A stretch of DNA of 64,000 bases from Pseudomonas sp. efr-133-TYG-5. GTDB lineage: Bacteria > Pseudomonadota > Gammaproteobacteria > Pseudomonadales > Pseudomonadaceae. The stretch is taken from positions 62,001 to 126,000 of the forward strand of contig NZ_JARVSM010000009.1 of the NCBI RefSeq assembly GCF_030209175.1, given 5' to 3'. The position numbers and the translations under genes were made by a program. The notes beneath the pieces were generated by a model. That model was not told where the DNA came from. It saw only the letters and a program-made list of their open reading frames with translations, and made no database searches. Below, piece after piece: positions 1 to 7,924 of this stretch (its first letter is position 1; each line of letters starts with the position of its first letter).

Positions 1-565
1 CATTCGAGTCGTCCACCAGCAGCACTTCGCGGCCACGGGCGCGTTCCAGCACCGGGTCGTCGAGCTTGTCACGGGACACCTTGGCGTTGTACGGGACGAT
101 TTCGGCGAGGACTTTCTCGACGTCGATGATTTCCACCAGTTGATCGTCGACCTTGCTGATCGCGGTCAGGTAATGCTGGCGGCCGGCGCTGGTCGGCGGC
201 GGCAGAATGGCTTCCCAGTTCATGTTGACGATGCGGTCGACGCCGCCAACGAGAAAGGCCTGCACCGAACGGTTGTACTCGGTGACGATGATCGTGCTGT
301 TCGGGCCCGGTACCAGCGGGCGCATGCCGATGGCCTGGGACAGGTCGATCACGGGCAGGGTCTGCCCGCGCAGGTTGACCACGCCGCAGACGAACGGGTG
401 ACGCTGAGGCATCAGGGTCAGCTTCGGCAGTTGCAGGACTTCCTGAACCTTGAACACGTTGATCGCGAACAATTGGCGTCCGGCCAGTCGAAACATGAGA
501 ATTTCCAGGCGATTCTCACCCACCAGTTGCGTGCGTTGGTCTACCGTGTCGAGAATGCCGGCCAT
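1..565 (-). CDS. cheV: CheV-like chemotaxis coupling protein (CheW domain plus start of a receiver), 3' end outside window
   Basis: About 188 N-terminal residues are visible. Residues 10-165 read as a CheW domain, with the typical FAINVFKVQEVL, VCGVVNLRGQTLPVIDLSQAIG and TEYNRSVQAFLV stretches. The visible end (EVLLVDDS) is the first strand and acidic pocket of a receiver domain, so this is CheV rather than CheW. CheV couples chemoreceptors to CheA in the cytoplasm, and its receiver tunes adaptation. The start at 565 lies 5 nt after AGGAG; an ATG directly upstream (568) is the alternative. A FliA-type promoter sits about 45 bp upstream. The phosphoacceptor Asp and the stop codon are outside the window. 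Confidence 0.9.
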   Translation of the reverse strand, partial: MAGILDTVDQRTQLVGENRLEILMFRLAGRQLFAINVFKVQEVLQLPKLTLMPQRHPFVCGVVNLRGQTLPVIDLSQAIGMRPLVPGPNSTIIVTEYNRSVQAFLVGGVDRIVNMNWEAILPPPTSAGRQHYLTAISKVDDQLVEIIDVEKVLAEIVPYNAKVSRDKLDDPVLERARGREVLLVDDSN

Positions 566-568
566 CAT

Positions 569-1018
569 GACTCCTGGGCTTGTACTGATGAATTCACTAT
601 TGGGGGGTTATCGGCAGGATATGGCGGATCTTGATCCCGTCACATCACAGCAGCAAAATGCCATGAACAAGCATTGATGTCACATTAACATCATGCTTTA
701 CTGGCCCGGTGAAAATCATCTGCTACATTCTCTTCGGCGCGACCCTGGTTTGCGTTGAAGGTTCCCGCGTCTAAGGGATTCCCCTAGTAACAATCAGGCC
801 CAACCTGATGTTCGCAATATCCAATAGCCATTAATGTGACGCCATTCTCATTGCATGAACGGAGTCAGGCTATTGTGTGCGATCGCAGGTCAGTGGAAAC
901 ACATCCTCTTGATACCCCCAGTCTGTGCATCGGCACGCCTGGGTGCGATCTTGCGACGGTGCATGACCGTCGACACACACGGCATTCCCTCATCAGACAT
1001 GACGTTGTGGAGATAAGC
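569..1018. other. intergenic region between cheV and the Hpt-like gene
   Basis: Divergent upstream region of about 450 bp. It holds the FliA-type promoter for cheV. The remainder is more AT-rich than the flanking genes. I see no convincing gene; short open frames here lack a ribosome binding site and have no coding-like codon use. Confidence 0.5.
608..634 (-). promoter_or_regulatory. sigma-28 (FliA) type promoter for cheV
   Basis: On the minus strand the sequence reads TCAAGATC, 11 bases, then GCCGATAA. The known FliA consensus is TAAAGTTT-N11-GCCGATAA. The -10 element is a perfect match and the spacing is exact; the -35 is weaker. It points at the cheV start about 43 bp downstream, which fits co-expression with flagellar genes. 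Confidence 0.75.
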
Positions 1019-1489
1019 ATGCCGAACGACCGTAAAGAGTGGGCGCAGCGCTTCCCCGAATTTCTCGTCGAGGCTGAAACGCTCCTGGCCAAAACCGAAG
1101 AATGCCTCAGCCATCTGCAGCTGATCAGCAATGACAAGGACGCCATCGACTGCATGCTCAGCACCCTGCTCAAGCTGGCGAACCGCGCCGATGCGCTGGC
1201 ACTGGAGGCGATTTCCGAATTCTCGCTGCACATTCACGGCCTGCTCAATCAGGCCGTGGACCATATCGACCTGCACGCTCAGGCCCTGGACGCCCTGAAG
1301 GACTGCCTGACGCTGATGGCCTGGCAACTGGAACTGATCGACCAGACCACCGGCCAATTGAGTCTCGATCAAAGCGAGCAGCATTCGCTGATTGAAGCCT
1401 TCGCCTTCCAGGTTGGACAACATCAGTTTCAGCTGCCGGTCAGCACCAAGCCATTGTCTCTGGTGGCCTGGTCAGAGCGACAGGCGTAA
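1019..1489 (+). CDS. small helical protein resembling a degenerate Hpt/CheA-P1 domain
   Basis: 156 residues, start chosen at ATG 1019 behind GGAGAT. Residues 12-75 follow the layout of a CheA P1/Hpt helix bundle: FLVEAETLLAKTEECLSHLQ, a short acidic loop, then a helix where the family normally has the phospho-accepting AHTLKGSAG motif. Here that helix reads LLKLANRADALAL, so the His and the Lys-Gly are both missing. If the fold assignment is right it cannot accept a phosphoryl group and may act as a docking or inhibitor protein. It is divergent from cheV, which suggests but does not prove a link to signalling. The Hpt call is inference; an unrelated helical protein remains possible. Confidence 0.6.
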   Translation: MPNDRKEWAQRFPEFLVEAETLLAKTEECLSHLQLISNDKDAIDCMLSTLLKLANRADALALEAISEFSLHIHGLLNQAVDHIDLHAQALDALKDCLTLMAWQLELIDQTTGQLSLDQSEQHSLIEAFAFQVGQHQFQLPVSTKPLSLVAWSERQA

Positions 1490-1976
1490 ATCGCCATACC
1501 GGCGCAAACGGTCGGTTCAGTTTCAGCCTCGAATGTCGCAATTGAATAGTTCATGCCTGCCAGCGACAAATCCGAATAAATAATCTTCCTTGATCAATGC
1601 GGAATTTCTACCGCGGGTATCAGGGTTTGCCTGTGTATAAAAATGCAACTTCAGGCAATGTCCATATCAATCGAATAAAACAAATCAACTTTTTCCATAA
1701 TGGAACCAGCGTCCAACATGGCGTATTTCCTGACTGTTCGGACATATTGGCTAAACGCGACCAACGGTATCTTAAGTGGTATTATGCCGCCCGTTAGTTG
1801 CTATCAATTAATGGCACAGTGATTTCAGTGATATGTCTACCGCGAAGTTTTCATTCCACTTTCGATCACTGTGCCGCGTTGAAACCGGCAACATAATCGA
1901 GCGTTTTTTCAGACAGAGACTTGCCCGCCATCCAGGCCGGTCTGCCCGCAGCGAACATTCATTGGCTCCATCCGCT
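1490..1976. other. AT-rich intergenic region before the sensor kinase
   Basis: About 490 bp if the kinase starts at ATG 1977. The first 340 bp are clearly more AT-rich than the genes and carry no ribosome binding site for the short frames present. The last 145 bp stay open in the kinase frame from ATG 1833, so the kinase may start there instead. No terminator or RNA motif was recognised. Confidence 0.4.
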
Positions 1977-2870
1977 ATGTACGCCAGCCTCAAGACAATC
2001 ACCCAATGGCCGCCCTCGCGAGAAACCGCGCGGCGCTTCACACTGCTGCTGTGCCTCGTTTCGGCCCTGGGCAGCGTGCTGACCTATGGCCTGTCTGCCC
2101 CGCTGTCGTTCGGCCTGCTGTTGATCAATGTTTCGGCGGCAGCAGGCGTCTGGATCCAGCATTGCCGGTCACGCAAGTCGATCAGGTTCCAGCCCCAGGA
2201 GCTTGCCGATCGCTTGCTGCAGGTTCAGGAAAACGAGCGCCATCGCCTCAGCCGCGAACTGCATGACGACATCGGCCAACTGCTGACCGCGGCCAAACTG
2301 CAGAGCGAATGGCTCAAGCGACGGCTGCCGGACGAGCTTCAGGAACACTGCAAGGCGCTCAGCGACACCCTGGAAGAAACCCTGAACAAAGTGCGCGACG
2401 TGTCGGCCATTCTCAATCCGCGGCAACTGACCAGCCTCGGCCTGGAAGCCAGTCTGCGCGCGCACTTGCTCAAGACCTTGACCAACACCTCGGTGAACTG
2501 GAGCCTCGACTGCCAGCAGCGCCTCAATGGCCTCCCCGAGGAAATGGCGGTCGCCGCATTCCGAATCACCCAGGAAGCGGTCACCAACATCCTGCGCCAT
2601 GCGCAGGCGAAGAATCTGCTGATCCGCATACAACGGCTGCCACAAGGCCTGACCCTGTTGATCAGCGACGACGGCAAGGGTTTCGCCCCCGCCGCCAACC
2701 CCGGACGCGAAGGACAACGCGGCATGGCCGGGATGGCCGAGCGGATCGAGCAATTGGGCGGCACCTTGAGCGTGATCAGCGAGCCGGGCAAAGGCACTCA
2801 AATCGAAGCACTTTTCCCCTGGGCGCCGCGGGCACTCGAGCGGGCCAGTACGAATAAGGTTATGCGTTGA
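1977..2870 (+). CDS. NarL-group sensor histidine kinase (HisKA_3 type)
   Basis: 297 residues from ATG 1977. Two adjacent membrane segments lie at about residues 12-60 with almost no periplasmic loop, so the signal is probably sensed in or near the membrane. The H-box RLSRELHDDIGQLLTAAK puts the phospho-accepting His at residue 96, as in the NarX/DegS (HPK7) family. The ATP-binding half has the N-box-like AFRITQEAVTNILRHAQA and G-boxes DDGKGF and GQRGMAGMAERIEQLGG. The stop overlaps the start of the regulator gene, so the two are translationally coupled. An in-frame ATG at 1833 would add 48 residues; neither start has a good ribosome binding site. Confidence 0.88.
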   Translation: MYASLKTITQWPPSRETARRFTLLLCLVSALGSVLTYGLSAPLSFGLLLINVSAAAGVWIQHCRSRKSIRFQPQELADRLLQVQENERHRLSRELHDDIGQLLTAAKLQSEWLKRRLPDELQEHCKALSDTLEETLNKVRDVSAILNPRQLTSLGLEASLRAHLLKTLTNTSVNWSLDCQQRLNGLPEEMAVAAFRITQEAVTNILRHAQAKNLLIRIQRLPQGLTLLISDDGKGFAPAANPGREGQRGMAGMAERIEQLGGTLSVISEPGKGTQIEALFPWAPRALERASTNKVMR

Positions 2871-3526
2871 CTTGTAACTTACTTCTGGTGGATGACCACT
2901 CGCTGATCAGGGCCGGCGTGCGCGCTCTGGTACTGGATATTCCCGGTTACGCGGTAATCGGCGAGGCCAGTGACGGCTCGCAGCTGCTCGAAATGGTCGA
3001 GCAACTGACGCCCGATATTGTCTTGCTGGATATTTCCATGAAGGAGACCAGCGGCTTGCAGGCCCTGCAGCAGCTGCGCCGGGTACGCCCGCAGAGCAAA
3101 GTGCTGATCCTTTCGATGCACACCGATCCGGCGTTGATCATGCAGGCCCTGGAGTCCGGCGCGCATGGCTACCTGCTCAAGGACACCACCGCCACCGAGC
3201 TCGAGCACGCCCTGGAAGCCTTGCGCAACAACGAGCGCTACCTCAGCCCGGCCATTGCCCATACGGTGATCAACCAGGCCCTGACGCGCAATCAGAAAGG
3301 CCAGCCGGAAACCGCCGAATCGCACAACCTGACAGCGCGCCAGCTGGAAATCCTGCGCCTGATCGTGCGCGGCAAATCCACCCGGGAAATCGCCAATGGC
3401 CTGGGCCTGAGCATCAAGACCGTGGAAACCCACCGCTCGCAGATCATGAAGCGTCTGCAGATCTACGACGTGGCGGGACTCGTCCTGTTTGCCGTCAGGG
3501 AACAGATCATCAGTCTGGACGATTGA
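2867..3526 (+). CDS. NarL/FixJ-family response regulator
   Basis: 219 residues. An N-terminal receiver has the acidic DD pair near residues 9-10 (LLVDDHSLIRAG), the phosphoacceptor Asp55 in DIVLLDISMK and Lys near residue 105 (YLLKDT). A LuxR-type helix-turn-helix lies at about 153-210 (LTARQLEILRLIVRGKSTREIANGLGL, then SIKTVETHRSQIMKRL). It starts with TTG inside the kinase stop codon (TTGA overlap), so it is the cognate partner of the preceding kinase. Targets cannot be read from the sequence. The last 17 bases overlap the end of the convergent lipid kinase gene. Confidence 0.9.
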   Translation: MTCNLLLVDDHSLIRAGVRALVLDIPGYAVIGEASDGSQLLEMVEQLTPDIVLLDISMKETSGLQALQQLRRVRPQSKVLILSMHTDPALIMQALESGAHGYLLKDTTATELEHALEALRNNERYLSPAIAHTVINQALTRNQKGQPETAESHNLTARQLEILRLIVRGKSTREIANGLGLSIKTVETHRSQIMKRLQIYDVAGLVLFAVREQIISLDD

Positions 3527-4427
3527 GCGCAGCCGGCGTCTGCAGCAGTGGCGAGTCCGGCGGCAGATGCACCTGCAACGCCCCGGGACGCACTTCGAAA
3601 CGCATGCTGTCGCCTTCCAGCGGCTCACCGTCGAGATTGATGTAAAGCCCTTCGGCGACCTTGATTTCGACCCAGGGCAAACGGGTCCGAACAAACATGT
3701 TGTCGATACCGAAGCCGTCGCTCAACAGGGTCTTCAGGGTGCCGACCAGTTCCTGCGGGGCCGGCAGGATGCTGATGTCGAGCAAGCCATCATCGGCCAG
3801 CGCCTGCGGACACAGGACATGCCCGCCCCCGGCCTGCCGGCCATTGCCGATACCCAGCGCCAGCAGTTCGCCGCGCCAGTGAAAGTCCGGGCCCTGCAAT
3901 TCGCCATAGGCGGCATGCAACTCGCTGAAGCGCGACAGACCGGTGAACAGGTAGGCCGCACCGCCCAGGACCTTCTTCAGATCCTCGGAGGTATTGGCCG
4001 TGACCTGACTGCCAAAACCGCCGGTGGCCATATTCAGGAAGATCTGCCCGCCGACTTCGCCGAGATCGATGGCCCGGGGTGGCACGTCCAGCAACTCCAG
4101 CGCATCGGCCGGTTCCAGCGGAATGCCCGCCGCACGGGAAAAGTCGTTGGCGGTGCCCAGCGGCAACAGCACCAGGCTAGCCTGCTGCGGATGCGCCGCC
4201 AGCGCCTCGGCGATGTCCCGCAAGGTGCCATCGCCACCTCCGGCAATGATCTGTCGATACCCCGCCGCCAGGGCCTCCTCGACCAGGCGTTGCGCATCAC
4301 CGGCCTCCCAGGTCAGGCGCACCGCCAGCTCCCAGCCCTGGTTGCGCTTGCTCTCGACGGCGGCGCGGACTTGCTCATTGAGTGCCTGCTTGCCATGCAG
4401 AATCAACAGCGCCCTGCGTTCACTCAT
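3510..4427 (-). CDS. yegS: YegS-like lipid kinase (diacylglycerol kinase catalytic fold)
   Basis: 305 residues from ATG 4427, preceded by GGAGTG at good spacing. The nucleotide-binding motif IIAGGGDGTLRDIAEAL lies near residue 62, followed by LLPLGTANDFSRAAGIP, both standard for the DAGK catalytic domain. The C-terminal half (residues 130-290) is the beta-rich lid and lipid-binding part with NMATGGFGSQV and INLDGEP. The E. coli protein phosphorylates phosphatidylglycerol in vitro; the physiological substrate here is unknown. The gene converges on the response regulator with a 17-base overlap. Upstream in-frame ATGs exist but have no ribosome binding site. Confidence 0.9.
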   Translation of the reverse strand: MSERRALLILHGKQALNEQVRAAVESKRNQGWELAVRLTWEAGDAQRLVEEALAAGYRQIIAGGGDGTLRDIAEALAAHPQQASLVLLPLGTANDFSRAAGIPLEPADALELLDVPPRAIDLGEVGGQIFLNMATGGFGSQVTANTSEDLKKVLGGAAYLFTGLSRFSELHAAYGELQGPDFHWRGELLALGIGNGRQAGGGHVLCPQALADDGLLDISILPAPQELVGTLKTLLSDGFGIDNMFVRTRLPWVEIKVAEGLYINLDGEPLEGDSMRFEVRPGALQVHLPPDSPLLQTPAALNRPD

Positions 4428-4742
4428 AGTGGTCACTCCGGCTATAGATGGGTTACGGGACATGTTGACCACTTCAGCACGCAAAAAAGCCTCAACCCCG
4501 CGCAATTAATTCCGCTGGCCGCTCGAGCGTCCTACAAGCCGGTATTTTTTCTTACGAAACATGAGGAATCGGCTCAATTGACCGGATAGGTCCAGTGGTA
4601 CACCTTGTGCGGGCGGTACCCATCTTCTTTCTGAAAACACACAAGGATGTGCATGTAATGAATGGATACACCTCAAGGGCTTTCAACCGTTCGAGTGGCA
4701 GCATCAGCCAACCCGGATCAACAACAGCGAGTGGCCGTTTCC

Positions 4743-5051
4743 ATGCAAAGCCATGAAGCCAGAGCGCCGGTGAGCCCGGTAGCCCCACTTGCCGAAAGCC
4801 GTGTCAATCATAAAGCCGACTTCCACAGCGGCGCCAAACCCTCTGGAGGCATTGATATGGAACCTCGCGTCACCGAACTGGAAACCCACCTCAAATACAT
4901 TTGCAGGGACTTGGCCGAGGTCAGGGGTGACGTCAAGACCATCAAGCATCGCCTGGCCTACATGGCCGGTGCGGCCGCCGTGGTGACGGGTCTGTTGGGC
5001 TGGGTGGCCAACAGCCGCTTCGATCAGCTCGTCACGCTGATCAGCCATTGA
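4743..5051 (+). CDS. small membrane-anchored hypothetical protein
   Basis: 102 residues from ATG 4743. The C-terminal 60 residues are clear: a charged helix (VTELETHLKYICRDLAEVRGDVKTIKHRLAYM) followed by one membrane helix (AGAAAVVTGLLGWVA), a layout like the XhlA-type small phage and cell-surface proteins. The strongest ribosome binding site (GGAGG, 7 nt spacing) precedes an internal ATG at 4857, which would give a 64-residue protein made of just that part. The longer frame has reasonable codon use, so both forms may exist. No function is assigned. Confidence 0.55.
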   Translation: MQSHEARAPVSPVAPLAESRVNHKADFHSGAKPSGGIDMEPRVTELETHLKYICRDLAEVRGDVKTIKHRLAYMAGAAAVVTGLLGWVANSRFDQLVTLISH

Positions 5052-5107
5052 ACCGCAGCGCCTGCAGGCGTCGGCTGTGCCAGCCGAGCCTGCATTGGCC
5101 ATGCACA

Positions 5108-6334
5108 TCAGCCCAGGAGATCACTCAGGGGAATGAAAAACACCGGTTCACCCTCGGTCAGCGTGCGCCCTTCCAGCACTTCCACCAGACCGTCAGCCCA
5201 GGCGGCGCTGCGCAGGACGCCTGAACTTTGATTGCGATAGATCGTTGCCCGGCCTTGCTCCAGGCGTCCGCGCAGGTACTCGCGACGATTACCGGCCACC
5301 GGCCAGTCAAAGCCTGCCGGCAGCGCAAACTTCAGCGGCTCGACATCCTGCACCCCCTGGCGTCGCAGCAGATAGGGGCGCGCGAGCAAGGCAAAGGTCA
5401 CCAGCGTCGAGGCCGGATTGCCGGGCAGGCCGATCACCGGCACGTTGCGAAACTGACCAACCGTCAGTGGCTTCCCGGGTTTGATGGCCAACTTCCACAA
5501 CGTCAGCTCGCCCTCTTCGCGCAATGCCATGCCGAGAAAGTCAGCCTCCCCCACCGAGACGCCGCCGGTAGATAGAATCAGGTCGACATCCTGCAACTGG
5601 CCCAGCCGCAGGCGCGTCGTGGGCAAGTCATCCGGAAGAATACCGGCGTCGACCACCTCGCAGCCCATTCGCTGCAGCCAGCTGCACAACACCACGCGGT
5701 TGCTGTTGTAGATCTGGCCCGGTCCCAGCGCCTGGCCGGGTTCGACCAGTTCATCACCGGTGGACAGCACCGCCACGCGAACCTTGCGCACCACGTCCAG
5801 CTCCGCACAGCCCAGGGACGCGGCAAGGCCTTGCTCGATCGGCCCAAGCCGGGTCCCTGCGCTGAGGATCAGTTCGCCGACCCGGGTTTCCTGGCCCTGA
5901 GGGCGAATATTCTGCCCCGGCGACAGAGGCTCGCGGAAACGCACGCACTGATCCGGCTGGATCTCGACGTTTTCCTGCATCTCGACGCAGTCGGCTCCCT
6001 GCGGTACCGGAGCGCCGGTGAAAATCCGTGCACAGGTACCCGGTTTCAACGCTTCTGGTGCCTGGCCGGCAAAGATCTTCTGGCTGACCGGCAACGGTTC
6101 GCCCTGCCAGTCGGCCAACGCCAGGGCGTAGCCATCCATGGCGCTGTTGGGCCAGGGGGGCAGATCCAGCGTGGCCATCAGGTCCTCGGCCAGCACCCGA
6201 CCCTCGACCTGCGCCAACGGCAGTCGCTCACGCTCGACAATGCGCGAGGCTTCGGCCATTTCCAGCAATCTGGCCAGTGCAGCCTCGACCGGCATCAGGC
6301 TGCCGGTCTTGCCCGGCTTACCCGCGGGATTCAC
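5108..6334 (-). CDS. moeA: molybdopterin molybdenumtransferase MoeA
   Basis: 408 residues, the usual MoeA length. It inserts molybdate into adenylylated molybdopterin in the cytoplasm. Domain signs in order: an N-terminal linker region with SAMDGYAL and IFTGAPVPQGADCVEMQE, then the MoaB-like fold with VLSTGDELVEPGQ, STGGVSVGEADF and GLPGNPAST, and a beta-barrel C-terminus. The 5' end overlaps moaB by 17 bases and the genes share a strand, so they form one transcript. By gene order it matches what I recall as moeA2 of P. aeruginosa. Confidence 0.95.
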   Translation of the reverse strand: MNPAGKPGKTGSLMPVEAALARLLEMAEASRIVERERLPLAQVEGRVLAEDLMATLDLPPWPNSAMDGYALALADWQGEPLPVSQKIFAGQAPEALKPGTCARIFTGAPVPQGADCVEMQENVEIQPDQCVRFREPLSPGQNIRPQGQETRVGELILSAGTRLGPIEQGLAASLGCAELDVVRKVRVAVLSTGDELVEPGQALGPGQIYNSNRVVLCSWLQRMGCEVVDAGILPDDLPTTRLRLGQLQDVDLILSTGGVSVGEADFLGMALREEGELTLWKLAIKPGKPLTVGQFRNVPVIGLPGNPASTLVTFALLARPYLLRRQGVQDVEPLKFALPAGFDWPVAGNRREYLRGRLEQGRATIYRNQSSGVLRSAAWADGLVEVLEGRTLTEGEPVFFIPLSDLLG

Positions 6335-6857
6335 AAGGCGCCGCCTGTTTCAGGTGAGGAACGAAATTGCAGGGCCGGTGCCGCGAGTCCAGTTGCTCGG
6401 CCAGAATGCCGTCCCAACCGGTACGCACTGCGTTGGTCGACCCCGGCAGACAGCAGACCAGCGTGCCGTTGGCCAGACCGGCGAGGGCCCGCGATTGCAC
6501 AGTGGACGTACCGATGTCGGCCACCGAAATCTGCCGGAACAGCTCGCCGAAACCGTCCACCTGCTTGTCGAGCAGGCATGCGACTGCTTCCGGCGTGCTG
6601 TCACGGCCCGTGAAACCGGTGCCGCCCGTGATCAGTACGACCTGCACCACATCGTCGGCAATCCAGTGGGCAACTTGCGCACGAATTTTGTAAAGGTCAT
6701 CTTTGAGCAGCACCCGCTCGGCGAGATGGTGGCCGGCAGCCGTCAGGCCATCGACGAAGACCTGGCCTGAGGTATCGGTTTCCAGAGTACGGGTGTCGCT
6801 TACAGTCAGCACCGCGATATTGAGCGGTGCGAAAGGTACATCAGCCTTGGCTTTCAT
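6318..6857 (-). CDS. moaB: molybdenum cofactor biosynthesis protein MoaB
   Basis: 179 residues. A single MoCF/MogA-type domain with AVLTVSDTRTLETDTSG, VLITGGTGFTGRDSTPEAV and CCLPGSTNAVRTGWD. MoaB/MogA proteins adenylylate molybdopterin, preparing it for MoeA. The gene precedes moeA in the same transcript with a 17-base overlap, and mobA is divergent 81 bp away, so three cofactor genes are grouped. In Pseudomonas species this family member is usually labelled MoaB2. Confidence 0.93.
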   Translation of the reverse strand: MKAKADVPFAPLNIAVLTVSDTRTLETDTSGQVFVDGLTAAGHHLAERVLLKDDLYKIRAQVAHWIADDVVQVVLITGGTGFTGRDSTPEAVACLLDKQVDGFGELFRQISVADIGTSTVQSRALAGLANGTLVCCLPGSTNAVRTGWDGILAEQLDSRHRPCNFVPHLKQAAPCESRG

Positions 6858-6938
6858 AGGCTCGTCCAGTTGTAGGAGAAACAGCCCGGTGTTATATCAC
6901 AGCGCCTCATTTTTTCGCCGCCCGACTGGAGAGCCGAG

Positions 6939-7541
6939 ATGACTTCGACGACGCAATTGCCGCCCTGCTCCATCCTGCTCCTGGCAGGGGGACGCGGCCA
7001 GCGCATGGGCGGGCAGGACAAAGGATTCGTGGCGTGGCTGGGCGAGCCGCTGATTGCCCATGTGCAGCGCCAGGTGCGTCCGCTTACCGACGACCTGATC
7101 ATCTCCTGCAACCGTAATTTCGAGCGCTATGCGCCCTTCGCCGATCAACTGGTTTCGGATCACGAGGGCGACTTTCCCGGGCCGTTGGCCGGCATCCTTG
7201 CGGGACTGAAAGTCGCGCGGCATACCCACGTGCTGGTACTGCCCTGCGACGTACCGCGCATTGACGCCGCATTACTGCAAAGCATGCGCGAAGCGGCCAA
7301 TCAGCAACCTGACAAACCTTTAATGTTGCGCCATGACCAGCATTGGGAGCCCTTGCTTTGCGTGATTCCACTGGCATTATTGCCCGCGTTCGAAAATGCC
7401 TGGAACGCCGGTGAGCGCAGCCCCGGACGTGTCATGCGCAACCTCGGCGCCTGCGCGCTGGAATGCCCGGACAACGACCCTCGACTGGCCAATCTAAACA
7501 CCCCGGAACTGTTAAGCTCGCACAACACTGTGTCAGACTGA
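6939..7541 (+). CDS. mobA: molybdenum cofactor guanylyltransferase MobA
   Basis: 200 residues. It transfers GMP from GTP to molybdenum-molybdopterin, giving the bis-MGD form used by nitrate reductase and other DMSO-reductase family enzymes. The nucleotide-binding signature LLAGGRGQRMGGQDKGF is near residue 11, and LVLPCDVPRID carries the metal-binding Asp. It is divergent from moaB-moeA, with a short shared upstream region that presumably holds both promoters. Confidence 0.95.
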   Translation: MTSTTQLPPCSILLLAGGRGQRMGGQDKGFVAWLGEPLIAHVQRQVRPLTDDLIISCNRNFERYAPFADQLVSDHEGDFPGPLAGILAGLKVARHTHVLVLPCDVPRIDAALLQSMREAANQQPDKPLMLRHDQHWEPLLCVIPLALLPAFENAWNAGERSPGRVMRNLGACALECPDNDPRLANLNTPELLSSHNTVSD

Positions 7542-7619
7542 CAGCATTCAAGGAACTTGCACGCCTTGTATACGTCTCAAGCTCAGTAACCAAAAGAATT
7601 TCCCTTCGGAGACACACTC

Positions 7620-7841
7620 ATGACTCAACGGACCCTCGCCACTTTCATGCTCGCACTGGGCCTGGCCACCCTCGCTGGTTGCGCTTCGCCAACAGTGATC
7701 ACCTTGAATGACGGTCGCGAAATCCAGGCCGTCGACGCGCCTAAATACGATGAAGATTCGGGCTTCTACGAGTTCGAACAACTCGACGGCAAGCACACCC
7801 GCATCAACAAGGATCAGGTTCGTACCGTTAAAGAGCTGTAA
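7620..7841 (+). CDS. YgdI/YgdR-family small lipoprotein
   Basis: 73 residues. A lipoprotein signal peptide ends in LATLAGC, with the lipidated Cys at about residue 21. The mature part (TVITLNDGREIQAVDAPKYDEDSGFYEFEQLDGKHTRINKDQVRTVKEL) is the small beta-barrel of the YgdI/YgdR (DUF903) family; function unknown. The ribosome binding site CGGAG is well placed and a strong hairpin terminator follows directly, so this is a single-gene transcript. Confidence 0.92.
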   Translation: MTQRTLATFMLALGLATLAGCASPTVITLNDGREIQAVDAPKYDEDSGFYEFEQLDGKHTRINKDQVRTVKEL

Positions 7842-7866
7842 GCTTTTACGTCGGCACCTAATACAG

Positions 7867-7892
7867 AAAAGCCCGCAATTTGCGGGCTTTTT
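7867..7892 (+). terminator. rho-independent terminator after the YgdI/R lipoprotein
   Basis: Stem AAGCCCGCAA / TTGCGGGC with a very short loop, followed by TTTTT on the plus strand and preceded by A's. It may also serve the convergent pseudouridine synthase gene ending at 7925. Confidence 0.88.
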
Positions 7893-7924
7893 CGTGGACG
7901 AAAGAAAAGCAGCGGGAACATTCA

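Noticed and set aside
1597..1797. 66-codon frame in the AT-rich gap
   Set aside because: No ribosome binding site and unlike Pseudomonas codon use.
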